From assembly GCF_008271805.1 (NCBI RefSeq), contig NZ_VSRY01000147.1, positions 186,001 to 250,000 on the forward strand: a stretch of DNA of 64,000 nucleotides, in the 5' to 3' direction. The first letter of the stretch is position 1, and every line of letters begins with the position of its first letter. The notes under the pieces were generated by a model. The model did no database searches. It was given only the letters and a program-made list of their open reading frames with translations, and had not been told where the DNA came from. This stretch comes from Streptomyces sp. TRM49041. GTDB taxonomy: Bacteria > Actinomycetota > Actinomycetes > Streptomycetales > Streptomycetaceae. The position numbers and the translations under genes are program-made. Positions 18,484 to 26,159 of this stretch are shown here, in pieces.

Positions 18484-19089
18484 ATGTGCCCGCGGAGCGC
18501 ATCGGTCAATGAAGAGCTCCGGCGGCGCTCCCGGGAGCGACTCCTCCAGGCGACGGTCGAACTGGTGGCCGAGCGTGGGTACGAGGCCACGACGCTCGCG
18601 GACATCGCCGACCGGGCCGGTTCGGCGCGCGGTCTGGTCTCGTACTACTTCCCCGGCAAGCGGCAGCTCCTCCAGTCGGCCGTCCACCGGCTGATGCACC
18701 GGACGCTGGCGGCGGCCCTGGAACGGGAGCCGCGTACCGACGACGGCCGGGAGCGGCTGGCCCGGGCCGTCGACGCGATCCTCGGCCTGGCGGTGGAGCA
18801 GCCGATGCTGATGCGGACGCACATGGCGGGGATCCTCCAGGCGGAGGGGTTCGTACGGTGTCCGGAGCAGCAGCGGCTCGCGGGGCTGTTGCGGGACACG
18901 GTGGAGCGGTACGGGTCGCGGGACGTGGACACGGACTACCCGCTGCTGCGGGCGCTGTTGATGGGCGCGGTCTTCGCGATACTGCTGCCGGGCGCGCCGA
19001 TGCCGCACGCACGGCTCCGGGCGGAGCTGTTCCAGCGGTACGGGCTCGACTGGGAGCTGGGCGTTCCACCGGACGGAGGACAGCCGTGA
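18484..19089 (+). CDS. TetR-family transcriptional regulator
   Basis: A 201-residue TetR repressor. The N-terminal helix-turn-helix is RERLLQATVELVAERGYEATTLADIADRAGSARGLVSYYFPGKRQLL. The C-terminal ligand domain is divergent, as usual, and contains MLMRTHMAGILQAEGF. ATG 18484 has AGGAGATAAGC immediately before it. A palindrome overlapping the -10 box suggests autoregulation. The next gene, a ferredoxin reductase 136 bases downstream, may or may not be a target. Ligand unknown. Confidence 0.92.
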   Translation: MCPRSASVNEELRRRSRERLLQATVELVAERGYEATTLADIADRAGSARGLVSYYFPGKRQLLQSAVHRLMHRTLAAALEREPRTDDGRERLARAVDAILGLAVEQPMLMRTHMAGILQAEGFVRCPEQQRLAGLLRDTVERYGSRDVDTDYPLLRALLMGAVFAILLPGAPMPHARLRAELFQRYGLDWELGVPPDGGQP

Positions 19090-19225
19090 GCCGTTGACCG
19101 AGGCGCCGCGGGCACGGCGGTGACGGCCGTGTGGGCCCGTCCGGCCGCGGTGGGGCTCGTACGGACCCTCCCGTCCGTCGGGTCCCGGTGGGATGCTGGA
19201 AGCCTCCGCGGGAAGGAGCGCGGCC

Positions 19226-20578
19226 GTGCTTCGTGTCGCCGTGGTCGGTTCGGGCCCCAGCGGGGTCTACACCGCCCAGTCACTGGTCGAGCAGACCCTG
19301 GTGCCCGACATACAGGTCCATGTGCTCGACCGGCTGCCGTGTCCGTACGGGCTCGTGCGCTACGGCGTGGCGCCCGACCACGAGAAGATCAAGTCCCTGC
19401 AGAGGAACCTCCGTACGATCCTGGAGCACGAGCGGATCGGGTTCGTCGGCAATGTCGGCGTCGGCACGGCCGAGCTCACGCCGGGGCGGCTGCTGGAGCT
19501 GTACCACGCGGTCGTGTACTGCGTGGGCGCCGCGCGGGACCGTCGGCTCGGCGTGCCCGGGGAGGACCTGGCGGGCAGCTGCTCGGCGACCGACTTCGTG
19601 TCCTGGTACAGCGCGCACCCGGACGCGTCCGCGTTCGGCTTCGCCCTGGACGGCCGGTCGGCGGTGGTGATCGGCGTCGGCAACGTGGCCGTCGACGTGA
19701 CCCGGGTCCTGGCCCGGGGGCCGGACGAGCTGCGTCCCACGGATGTGCCGCAGGGCGCCCTGGGCGCGCTGTCGGCGAGCGGGGTCCGCGAGGTGCACAT
19801 GGTGGGCCGGCGCGGCCCGTCCCAGGCCCGGTTCACCACCAAGGAGCTCCGCGAACTGGGCGCACTGCCCACCGCGCGCGTGGGGGTGGAACCGGCCGAC
19901 CTGGCGCTCGACCCGGCGTACGCGGACCCGTCCGGGCTGCCGGCCGTGAACCGGCGGAACGTCGAGGTCGTCCGTGGCTGGGCGACGGCACAGCGCGCCG
20001 TGGAGCCCGCCGAGCGGTTCATCAGGCTGCGCTTCTTCCTGCGGCCGGTGGAGATCCTGGGCGAGGGCGCCCGGGTGGCCGCGGTGCGGTTCGAGCGCAC
20101 GGTGCCGGACGGTACGGGCGGCGTGCGGGGCACGGGTGCGTACGAGGACATCGAGGCGCAGCTGGTGCTGCGGGCGGTCGGCTACCGGGGCGCGCCGCCG
20201 GAGGGACTGCCGTTCGACCCGACGCGCGGGACGGTCCCGCACGCCGCGGGGCGGGTGCTGCGGGACGGGACTCCGTCGCTGGGCGAGTACGTGGCCGGAT
20301 GGATCAAGCGGGGCCCGAGCGGGGTGATCGGCACGAACCGCCCCTGCGCCAAGGAGACCGCCGCCTCGGTGCTCCACGACGCCTCGCTGCTGGCCCGGCG
20401 CACGGTGGCCGACGACCCGCTCGCGGCCCTCCGGGCCTGGGGTCAGAGTCCGGTCGAGTGGCCGGGCTGGCTCTCCATCGAGGAGGCGGAAGAGGCCCTG
20501 GGCCGCACGCTCGGCCGGGGCTCCGTGAAGATCCCGGACTGGCCGGGGCTGCTCTCCGCGGCGACGGACGGCCACTGA
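19226..20578 (+). CDS. Ferredoxin--NADP+ reductase, FprA/adrenodoxin reductase type
   Basis: A 450-residue FAD and NADPH enzyme of the FprA/adrenodoxin reductase family that passes electrons from NADPH to ferredoxins, often for cytochromes P450. The FAD site is VAVVGSGPSGVYTAQSL; CPYGLVRYGVAPDHEKIKSLQ and the NADP site VVIGVGNVAVDVTRVLAR are diagnostic, as is GWIKRGPSGVIGTNRPCAKET near the C-terminus. GTG 19226 is preferred: GGAAGGAG lies 7 bases before it. No ferredoxin or P450 gene is adjacent, so its partner is elsewhere. Confidence 0.95.
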   Translation: MLRVAVVGSGPSGVYTAQSLVEQTLVPDIQVHVLDRLPCPYGLVRYGVAPDHEKIKSLQRNLRTILEHERIGFVGNVGVGTAELTPGRLLELYHAVVYCVGAARDRRLGVPGEDLAGSCSATDFVSWYSAHPDASAFGFALDGRSAVVIGVGNVAVDVTRVLARGPDELRPTDVPQGALGALSASGVREVHMVGRRGPSQARFTTKELRELGALPTARVGVEPADLALDPAYADPSGLPAVNRRNVEVVRGWATAQRAVEPAERFIRLRFFLRPVEILGEGARVAAVRFERTVPDGTGGVRGTGAYEDIEAQLVLRAVGYRGAPPEGLPFDPTRGTVPHAAGRVLRDGTPSLGEYVAGWIKRGPSGVIGTNRPCAKETAASVLHDASLLARRTVADDPLAALRAWGQSPVEWPGWLSIEEAEEALGRTLGRGSVKIPDWPGLLSAATDGH

Positions 20579-20622
20579 CGCGACCGGGCACCTGACGCGG
20601 CCGGGCACCTGGCGCGGCCGGG
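20577..20622. repeat. 17-bp direct repeat after the ferredoxin reductase gene
   Basis: GACGCGACCGGGCACCT, GACGCGGCCGGGCACCT and a partial third copy run on from the stop codon. They differ at one or two positions. No hairpin or function is evident. Confidence 0.7.
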
Positions 20623-20770
20623 GCCGAGCCCGGCGAGGGCGAGCCGGACCGGCCTGAGCCAGCCGGGTGTACCCCGCTGACCTGCGGCGGGGGTGTTCCG
20701 GCGGCCGTTGTCAGTGGGCGGGTGCAGACTGGCCCGTATCCGCGACAACGGCGTCCTGGAGGTGTCGGCC

Positions 20771-21856
20771 ATGACCGATGTACTGCTGACCGTAGGCACC
20801 CGCAAGGGACTCTTCGTCGGCCGTCGCCGAAAAGGCGACTGGGAGTTCGAGGGGCCCCACTTCAACGCGCAGGCCGTGTACTCGATCGGTATCGACCTGC
20901 GGCGGAGCACGCCCAGGCTGCTGGTCGGCGGGGACAGTCTGCACTGGGGCCCGTCCGTGTTCCACTCCGACGACCTGGGTGTCACCTGGACGGAACCGCC
21001 GGCGCCCGCCGTGAAGTTCCCGCAGGACACGGGCGCCTCGCTGGAGCGCGTCTGGCAGCTGCACCCGGCGGGCCCGGCGGCGCCCGGCGTGGTGTACGCG
21101 GGGACGGAGCCTGCCGCGCTGTTCCGGTCGACGGACGAGGGCGAGACGTTCGAGCTGGTGCGGCCCCTGTGGGAGCACCCGACGCGGTCGCGGTGGCAGC
21201 CGGGCGGAGGCGGCGAGGCGCTGCACACGGTCGTCACGGACCCGCGCGACCCGGACGCGGTGACGGTCGCGGTGTCGACGGCCGGGGTGTTCCGCACCCT
21301 GGACGGGGGCAGGACGTGGTCGCCGTCGAACGACGGGGTGTCCGCGGTGTTCCTGCCCGACCCGCACCCGAAGTTCGGCCAGTGCGTGCACAAGATCGCG
21401 CAGGACGCGGGCGACCCGGACCGGCTGTATCTGCAGAACCACTGGGGTGTGTACCGCAGCGACGACTCGGGCGTCTCGTGGACCGACATCGGCGCCGGCC
21501 TGCCCTCCGACTTCGGCTTCGCCACCGTCGCGCACCCGCGCCACGCCGACATCGCCTACGTCTTCCCGATCAACGCGGACTCCGACCGGGTGCCGGCGGA
21601 GCGGCGGTGCCGTGTCTACCGTACGAGTGACGCGGGCGGCAGCTGGGAGGCGCTGTCGGCGGGGCTGCCCGAGGGCGACCATTACGGCACGGTGCTGCGG
21701 GACGCGATGTGCACGGACGGCGCGGACCCGGCGGGCGTCTACTTCGGCAACCGTAACGGCGAGCTGTACGCCAGCGCCGACGACGGCGACAGCTGGCGGC
21801 TGCTGGCCTCACATCTGCCCGATGTGCTCTGCGTACGGGCGGCGGTAGTCGAGTGA
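20771..21856 (+). CDS. BNR/sialidase-fold beta-propeller protein
   Basis: A 361-residue propeller with at least six Asp-box (BNR) motifs: SDDLGVTW, STDEGETF, TLDGGRTW, SDDSGVSW, TSDAGGSW and SADDGDSW. Families with this fold include sialidases and photosystem assembly factors, but the sialidase arginine triad is not recognisable here. No signal peptide is present: the protein begins MTDVLLTVGTRKGLFV, so it is probably cytosolic. Annotated relatives are called exo-alpha-sialidase-like or glycosyl hydrolase, which I would not accept as function. Single gene with ATG 20771. Confidence 0.85.
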   Translation: MTDVLLTVGTRKGLFVGRRRKGDWEFEGPHFNAQAVYSIGIDLRRSTPRLLVGGDSLHWGPSVFHSDDLGVTWTEPPAPAVKFPQDTGASLERVWQLHPAGPAAPGVVYAGTEPAALFRSTDEGETFELVRPLWEHPTRSRWQPGGGGEALHTVVTDPRDPDAVTVAVSTAGVFRTLDGGRTWSPSNDGVSAVFLPDPHPKFGQCVHKIAQDAGDPDRLYLQNHWGVYRSDDSGVSWTDIGAGLPSDFGFATVAHPRHADIAYVFPINADSDRVPAERRCRVYRTSDAGGSWEALSAGLPEGDHYGTVLRDAMCTDGADPAGVYFGNRNGELYASADDGDSWRLLASHLPDVLCVRAAVVE

Positions 21857-21891
21857 CGGGAGGGGGCGGTTGCGCCAGTAGAGTGACGGCC

Positions 21892-22569
21892 GTGGCAGCA
21901 CGACCGTTGAAAGAAATCGTCGAGCCGGGCTGGGCCGACGCCCTCGCCCCCGTGGCCGAACGCATCGCCGCCATGGGGGACTTCCTCCGTGCGGAGATCG
22001 CCGCGGGGCGCACCTATCTCCCGGCCGGGCCGAATGTCCTGCGCGCGTTCCAGCAGCCGTTCGACGAGGTGAAAGTCCTGATCGTCGGCCAGGACCCGTA
22101 TCCGACACCGGGGCACGCGGTGGGGCTCAGCTTCTCGGTGGCGCCGGATGTACGGCCGCTACCGGGGAGCCTGGAGAACATCTTCCGCGAACTCCACAAC
22201 GACCTGGGCCTGCAGCGCCCGTCCAACGGCGATCTGACGCCGTGGACCGGGCAGGGGGTGCTGCTGCTCAACAGGGCGCTGACGACGGCGCCCCGCAAGC
22301 CGGGCGCGCACCGCGGCAAGGGCTGGGAGGAGGTCACCGAACAGGCCATCAGGGCCCTTGTGGCACGCGGCAAGCCCTTGGTGTCCGTGCTGTGGGGGCG
22401 GGACGCCCGGAACCTGCGGCCGCTGCTCGGCGACCTCCCGGCCATCGAGTCGGCACACCCCTCCCCCATGTCCGCGGACCGCGGTTTCTTCGGCTCCCGG
22501 CCGTTCAGCCGCACGAACGAGCTGCTGGTACGTCAGGGGGCGCAGCCGGTCGACTGGCGCCTGCCATGA
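21892..22569 (+). CDS. ung: Uracil-DNA glycosylase, family 1
   Basis: A 225-residue UDG that removes uracil from DNA to start base excision repair. Motif 1 is VLIVGQDPYPTPGHAVGLSFS, with the catalytic Asp and water-activating loop; motif 2 is the intercalating loop HPSPMS near residue 190. LLLNRALTT and VSVLWGRDA are further family blocks. The GTG at 21892 is the likely start. The stop overlaps the next start as ATGA, so the kinase-like gene downstream is translationally coupled. Confidence 0.96.
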   Translation: MAARPLKEIVEPGWADALAPVAERIAAMGDFLRAEIAAGRTYLPAGPNVLRAFQQPFDEVKVLIVGQDPYPTPGHAVGLSFSVAPDVRPLPGSLENIFRELHNDLGLQRPSNGDLTPWTGQGVLLLNRALTTAPRKPGAHRGKGWEEVTEQAIRALVARGKPLVSVLWGRDARNLRPLLGDLPAIESAHPSPMSADRGFFGSRPFSRTNELLVRQGAQPVDWRLP

Positions 22570-23750
22570 CGGCAACCCGCCTGTGGGTGCTCGGCGTCGA
22601 CTCGGGCGGGTCGGGGCTGCGGGTCGCCCTGGGGCGGGGTGCGCGGGGCGGCGGTGCCGTGGAGACGGTGGCGACCCGGGCCTTCGAGGAACCGGTGCCG
22701 ACGGGCCCTGCGGGAATCGACGCGGCACGGCTGCTGAAGCGACTGGTCCCCGCCGCCGAGAGCCTGCTCGCGGCGGCGGGCGCGGCCGGGGGCGCCGGTG
22801 CGGCGACCTTGGGTGCCGGAGCGGCGACCTTGGGTGCCGGAGCGGACGGTAACGGTCCCGGGCGGGGGTTGCGGGATGGACGACTGGGGTCCCCCCTGTC
22901 GAGTGAGGCCGTGCCCCGGAGAGAGGCCGGCACAGCACGAAGTGCGCCCTCACCCGGGGATGCCGGTGCGGTCGGCGGCCCGCCGGTCCTCGCTGCCGTG
23001 GCCGTGGGCGCCGCCGGTATGGCCGGGCTAGGTGACGAGTTGCGCGCCGTGGTGCCCGGTGCACTGCGGGATGCGCTGAGGGTCGGGCGCGTCGCGCTGG
23101 CCTCCGACGCCGTCACCGCGTACGCGGGGGCGCTCGGGCAGCGGCCGGGGACGATGGTCGCCGCGGGGACCGGGGTTGTCGCGCTCGGCACGGATCTGAC
23201 GTGCTGGCGCCGCGCGGACGGCTGGGGGCACCTGCTGGGCGACAGCGGCAGCGGCGCCTGGATCGGCCGCGCGGGTCTCGAGGCGGCCCTGCGCGCCCAC
23301 GACGGGCGACGCGGCGGCTCCCCCGCGCTTCTGGGCCGAGCCGAGGCCGTGTTCGGGCCCGTGGCCGGCCTTCCGGGCCTGCTGTACCCGCGCCAGGACC
23401 GGGCCGCCGTGCTGGCGTCGTTCGCGCCGGAGGTGGCGCGGTGCGCGGCGGACGACGCGGTGGCGGCCGGCATCCTGGCGCGGGCGGCGCGGCACATCGC
23501 GGAGGCGGCGGCCGCCGTGCACCCGCCGGGCGGCGCGGGCGACGTGGCCCTGACGGGTGGTCTGTTCCGAGTCGGCGAGCCCCTTCTCGTACCCCTGCGC
23601 GCGGAGTTGGCGGAGCAACTGCCGGGCGCCCGGCCGGTGCCGTCGGCCGGGGACCCGCTCACCGGCGCGCTCGCGGTCGCGGCCGCGCTCGCCACCGGCG
23701 CGCTGGCGCTCCCCAGGGAGCCTGGATTGCTGGACACTTTCGGCGGCTGA
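22566..23750 (+). CDS. BadF/N-acetylglucosamine kinase-type ATPase
   Basis: A 394-residue member of the BadF/BadG/BcrA/BcrD ATPase family of the actin-like ASKHA fold, which includes N-acetylglucosamine kinases. Visible motifs are LGVDSGGSGLRVALG (phosphate 1), LASDAVTAYAGAL, VAAGTGVVALGTD (phosphate 2), WGHLLGDSGSGAWIGRAGLEAAL and VALTGGLFRVGEPLL. An unusual low-complexity Ala/Gly/Pro segment (about residues 75-140) separates the first two motifs and makes the protein longer than common members; part comes from a 21-bp tandem duplication. It is coupled to ung by ATGA overlap. Likely a sugar kinase; substrate unproven. Confidence 0.85.
   Translation: MTATRLWVLGVDSGGSGLRVALGRGARGGGAVETVATRAFEEPVPTGPAGIDAARLLKRLVPAAESLLAAAGAAGGAGAATLGAGAATLGAGADGNGPGRGLRDGRLGSPLSSEAVPRREAGTARSAPSPGDAGAVGGPPVLAAVAVGAAGMAGLGDELRAVVPGALRDALRVGRVALASDAVTAYAGALGQRPGTMVAAGTGVVALGTDLTCWRRADGWGHLLGDSGSGAWIGRAGLEAALRAHDGRRGGSPALLGRAEAVFGPVAGLPGLLYPRQDRAAVLASFAPEVARCAADDAVAAGILARAARHIAEAAAAVHPPGGAGDVALTGGLFRVGEPLLVPLRAELAEQLPGARPVPSAGDPLTGALAVAAALATGALALPREPGLLDTFGG
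22800..22841 (+). repeat. 21-bp in-frame tandem duplication
   Basis: GCGGCGACCTTGGGTGCCGGA occurs twice in exact tandem within the kinase-like gene, encoding AATLGAG twice. It is in frame and lies inside a low-complexity insert. Confidence 0.9.
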
Positions 23751-23838
23751 CCGGCGCATCGGACAAACCTGCGCATAGGGAGCGGGAATGCCCCCTCCCC
23801 GAACAGCGGGGCGGACAAAACCAGTAGCATGCGGCGCC

Positions 23839-24756
23839 ATGAGCTCCCCCACTGGGCCCGCTGGCCTGCCTGTACGAATGCCACGCCCCCGCCAGTCCGG
23901 GCGGCACCGTCGCCCCGAACCCCTGGCGGCGCCCGAGGGCGCGCCCGCACTCGTCCTCGCCGTCCCCGGCGAGCCTTCCGCCGCTGTGCGCAGCCTGGCG
24001 GAAGAGCTCGTGAGCATCGCGCGCTCCGAGCTGCCCGGCCTGGAGGCCGGCATCGGTTTCCTGGACGGGGACGACACCGAATACGCCTCGCTGGCGGGTG
24101 TCCTGAGGGAGGCCGCGGCGCTCCGCGTGCAGCGGTACGAGCTGGCCAGGGCGGCGGGCCGCGAGGTCGCCGAGCCCGAGGGCCCGGCCGCCGTCGTGGT
24201 GCCGCTGCTGGTCGGCCCCGACGCCGCCCTGATGGGCCGCATACAGCAGGCGGTGGCCGACAGCGGCGCCCCCGCCGAGCTGACCGATGTGCTGGGCCCG
24301 CACCCGCTGCTCGCCGAGGCGCTCCATGTGCGCCTCTCGGAGGCCGGCCTGGCCCGCGCCGACCGTGCGCGGCTGTTCACCGTCGCGACGGCGGCGGACG
24401 GCATCGTGCTGGCGACGACGGGTGGCGCCGAGGCCGTCCAGGCGGCCGGTATCACCGGCATGCTGCTGGCGGCGCGGCTCGCCGTGCCCGTGATCGCGGC
24501 CGCGCTGGACCAGGACGGCTCGGTGGCGGCGGTCGCCGAGCAGCTGCGCGGCTCCGGCTCGGTACAGCTGGCCCTCGCCCCTTACCTGGTCGGCCCGGAG
24601 GCGCCCGCCGGACTGCTGGAGGACGCGGCCAAGGAGGCGGACTGCTCGGTGGCCGAGTCGCTGGGCGCCTATCCGGCGGTCGGCAAGCTGGTGCTGTCGC
24701 AGTACATGACGCTGCTCGGCATCTCGCCGCAGCAGCCGGGGACTCCGGTCCGCTGA
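23839..24756 (+). CDS. Sirohydrochlorin chelatase (CbiX)-like protein
   Basis: A 305-residue protein with two CbiX/SirB-like halves, the class II chelatase fold that inserts a metal into sirohydrochlorin for sirohaem or cobalamin. The first half holds LVLAVPGEPSAAVRSLAEEL and VVVPLLVGPDAALMGRI; the second VATAADGIVLATTGG and LALAPYLVGPEAPAGLLEDA. The metal-binding His of active chelatases (HGS motif) is replaced here by PGE, and the second half reads TTGG, so catalysis is doubtful. Start ATG 23839 comes after CATGCGGCGCC. No sirohaem genes are adjacent. Confidence 0.75.
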   Translation: MSSPTGPAGLPVRMPRPRQSGRHRRPEPLAAPEGAPALVLAVPGEPSAAVRSLAEELVSIARSELPGLEAGIGFLDGDDTEYASLAGVLREAAALRVQRYELARAAGREVAEPEGPAAVVVPLLVGPDAALMGRIQQAVADSGAPAELTDVLGPHPLLAEALHVRLSEAGLARADRARLFTVATAADGIVLATTGGAEAVQAAGITGMLLAARLAVPVIAAALDQDGSVAAVAEQLRGSGSVQLALAPYLVGPEAPAGLLEDAAKEADCSVAESLGAYPAVGKLVLSQYMTLLGISPQQPGTPVR

Positions 24757-24772
24757 CGGCCCCGGAGGCCGG

Positions 24773-24881
24773 GAGACCCGTCGGAAGACCTGTCGGGACA
24801 CCTGTCGGGACACCTGTCGGGACACCTGTCGGGACACCTGTCGGGACACCTGTCGGGACACCTGTCGGGATACCTGTACGG
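24773..24881. repeat. 12-bp tandem repeat array
   Basis: GACACCTGTCGG is repeated six times exactly (24797-24868), flanked by two degenerate copies before and one after. Each unit contains GACA-CC-TGTC, a small palindrome. It begins 16 bases past the CbiX-like stop and runs into the terminator hairpin. The 12-bp period keeps all frames open, which creates false ORFs. Confidence 0.95.
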
Positions 24882-24922
24882 AGGGCCCGCACCGCGCGTG
24901 AGCGGCGGTGCGGGCCCTCCGT
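24878..24922. terminator. Bidirectional terminator between convergent genes
   Basis: GGAGGGCCCGCACCGC and its exact complement form a 16-bp stem that extends by two further pairs (24878-24922), with a 9-base loop. It lies between the CbiX-like gene (+) and the lactonase-fold gene (-). Confidence 0.9.
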
Positions 24923-24925
24923 GTG

Positions 24926-26032
24926 TCAGCCGAGGACCACGCAGGAAGCCGCAGGTGCCGCCACCGCGCCCGCACGGGACGGCACCCCGGTCCCCGGGTC
25001 GATGTCGAACCCGGTGACGTCGCCCGAGCGCTCGTTGGCCACGTACAGGCGCCGCCCATCGGGGTCCAGGGCGAGGTCCCTGGGCCAGTGGCCGCCGCAC
25101 GGCACCGTGGCGGCCAGTCGAGGCCGCTCGTGGCTCCCGTCGAGCTCCAGGACGGCGATGGTGTCGTCGCCGCGCACGGCGGCCCACACGTGCCGCCCGT
25201 CGGGGCTCACGGCGACGCCGGACGGATAGCCCACGCCCTGGGCGCCCGGCGGCCGCACCGGGACGTCGCGCACCGGCACGAGGGTGCCCGTGCGGGCGTC
25301 CCAGCGGCACACGGTGAGCGTCGGCGCCAGCTCGGCGAGGACGTAGACGTGGCCGCCGTCCGGATGGAACGCGAGGTGCCGGGGGCCGCTGCCCGGGCGC
25401 AACGCGCTCTCGCCGTGGACGGCGAGGGTGCCGGCGGTCTCGTCGAGGACGCAGACCCGTACGGAGTCGGTGCCGAGGTCCACGGTGAGCAGCCATGCTC
25501 CGTCGGGCGTGGGCAGCACCTGGTGGGCGTGCGGGGCGGCCTGCCGGTCCGGGTCGGGGCCGGAGCCCCGGTGGCGCACGAGGCCGGTGAGCGGGCCGGG
25601 CGCGCCGTCCGGGCCGACGGGGTGCGCGCTGACGCCGCCGGAGCCGTAGTGCGCGGTCACCACATGGCCGGCGGCGTATGCGAGGTGCGTCGGCCCGGAG
25701 CCGTGTACGGGCTCGGGGGCGCCGATGAGCCGGGGCACGGGGCCGGAGACGTCGAACGCGGCGACGGCGCCCTCATCGGCCTCGGAGACGGCGTACAGGA
25801 CCGCGCCGTCGGGCCCTGGCGCCAGGTACGACGGGTCGGCGACCGCGTCCGTCGAGCCCGTCGGCGTCAGGGCGCCGGTCGCGGGGTCGACGGTGGCGGC
25901 GGTGACGCCCAGGCCCCCCGCGGAGGTGAAGGAGCCGATGAAGGCCCGCCGCCCCGCGCGCCCCGCTCCACCGGTTCCGCTCGGCGCCTCGTCGGCTCCG
26001 CGCCGCTCACCCCGACGCCCTTGTCGCTCCAC
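24926..26032 (-). CDS. Lactonase-family beta-propeller (YbhE/6-phosphogluconolactonase-like)
   Basis: A 368-residue seven-bladed propeller of the 3-carboxymuconate cyclase/YbhE lactonase family. Blades are marked by repeated segments such as PSYLAPGPDGAVLYAVSE, HQVLPTPDGAWLLTVDLGTDSVRV, PRHLAFHPDGGHVYVLAEL, PSGVAVSPDGRHVWAAVRGDDTIAVL and PRDLALDPDGRRLYVANERSG. E. coli YbhE hydrolyses 6-phosphogluconolactone; the reaction here is inferred. I chose GTG 26032 because GGGAGGGG lies 7 bases upstream, whereas the ATG at 26074 lies in a CATGAGGC triplet repeat without a ribosome-binding site. Confidence 0.87.
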   Translation of the reverse strand: MERQGRRGERRGADEAPSGTGGAGRAGRRAFIGSFTSAGGLGVTAATVDPATGALTPTGSTDAVADPSYLAPGPDGAVLYAVSEADEGAVAAFDVSGPVPRLIGAPEPVHGSGPTHLAYAAGHVVTAHYGSGGVSAHPVGPDGAPGPLTGLVRHRGSGPDPDRQAAPHAHQVLPTPDGAWLLTVDLGTDSVRVCVLDETAGTLAVHGESALRPGSGPRHLAFHPDGGHVYVLAELAPTLTVCRWDARTGTLVPVRDVPVRPPGAQGVGYPSGVAVSPDGRHVWAAVRGDDTIAVLELDGSHERPRLAATVPCGGHWPRDLALDPDGRRLYVANERSGDVTGFDIDPGTGVPSRAGAVAAPAASCVVLG

Positions 26033-26159
26033 CGCGCTGCCCCTCCCGGTCGGCCGGTCCCGCCATGAGGCCATGAGGCCATGACGGGGCCGACGCTAGC
26101 AGCTGCGGTCTAGACCAAAGCTGCGGATGTGTGGATCGGAAGGCCGGGAGCTCAGGAGG

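Noticed and set aside
20771..21856. Sialidase
   Set aside because: Asp-box repeats are present but no recognisable arginine triad or signal peptide, so only the fold is claimed.
24773..24892. Tandem repeats taken as a CRISPR array
   Set aside because: Units are 12 bp with no unique spacers, and no cas gene is near. The same reasoning removes the 10-bp array at 30381-30470.
24669..25496. Long minus-strand ORF with a repeated RCPD peptide
   Set aside because: It is created by the 12-bp repeat, which keeps every frame open, and overlaps the lactonase-fold gene.
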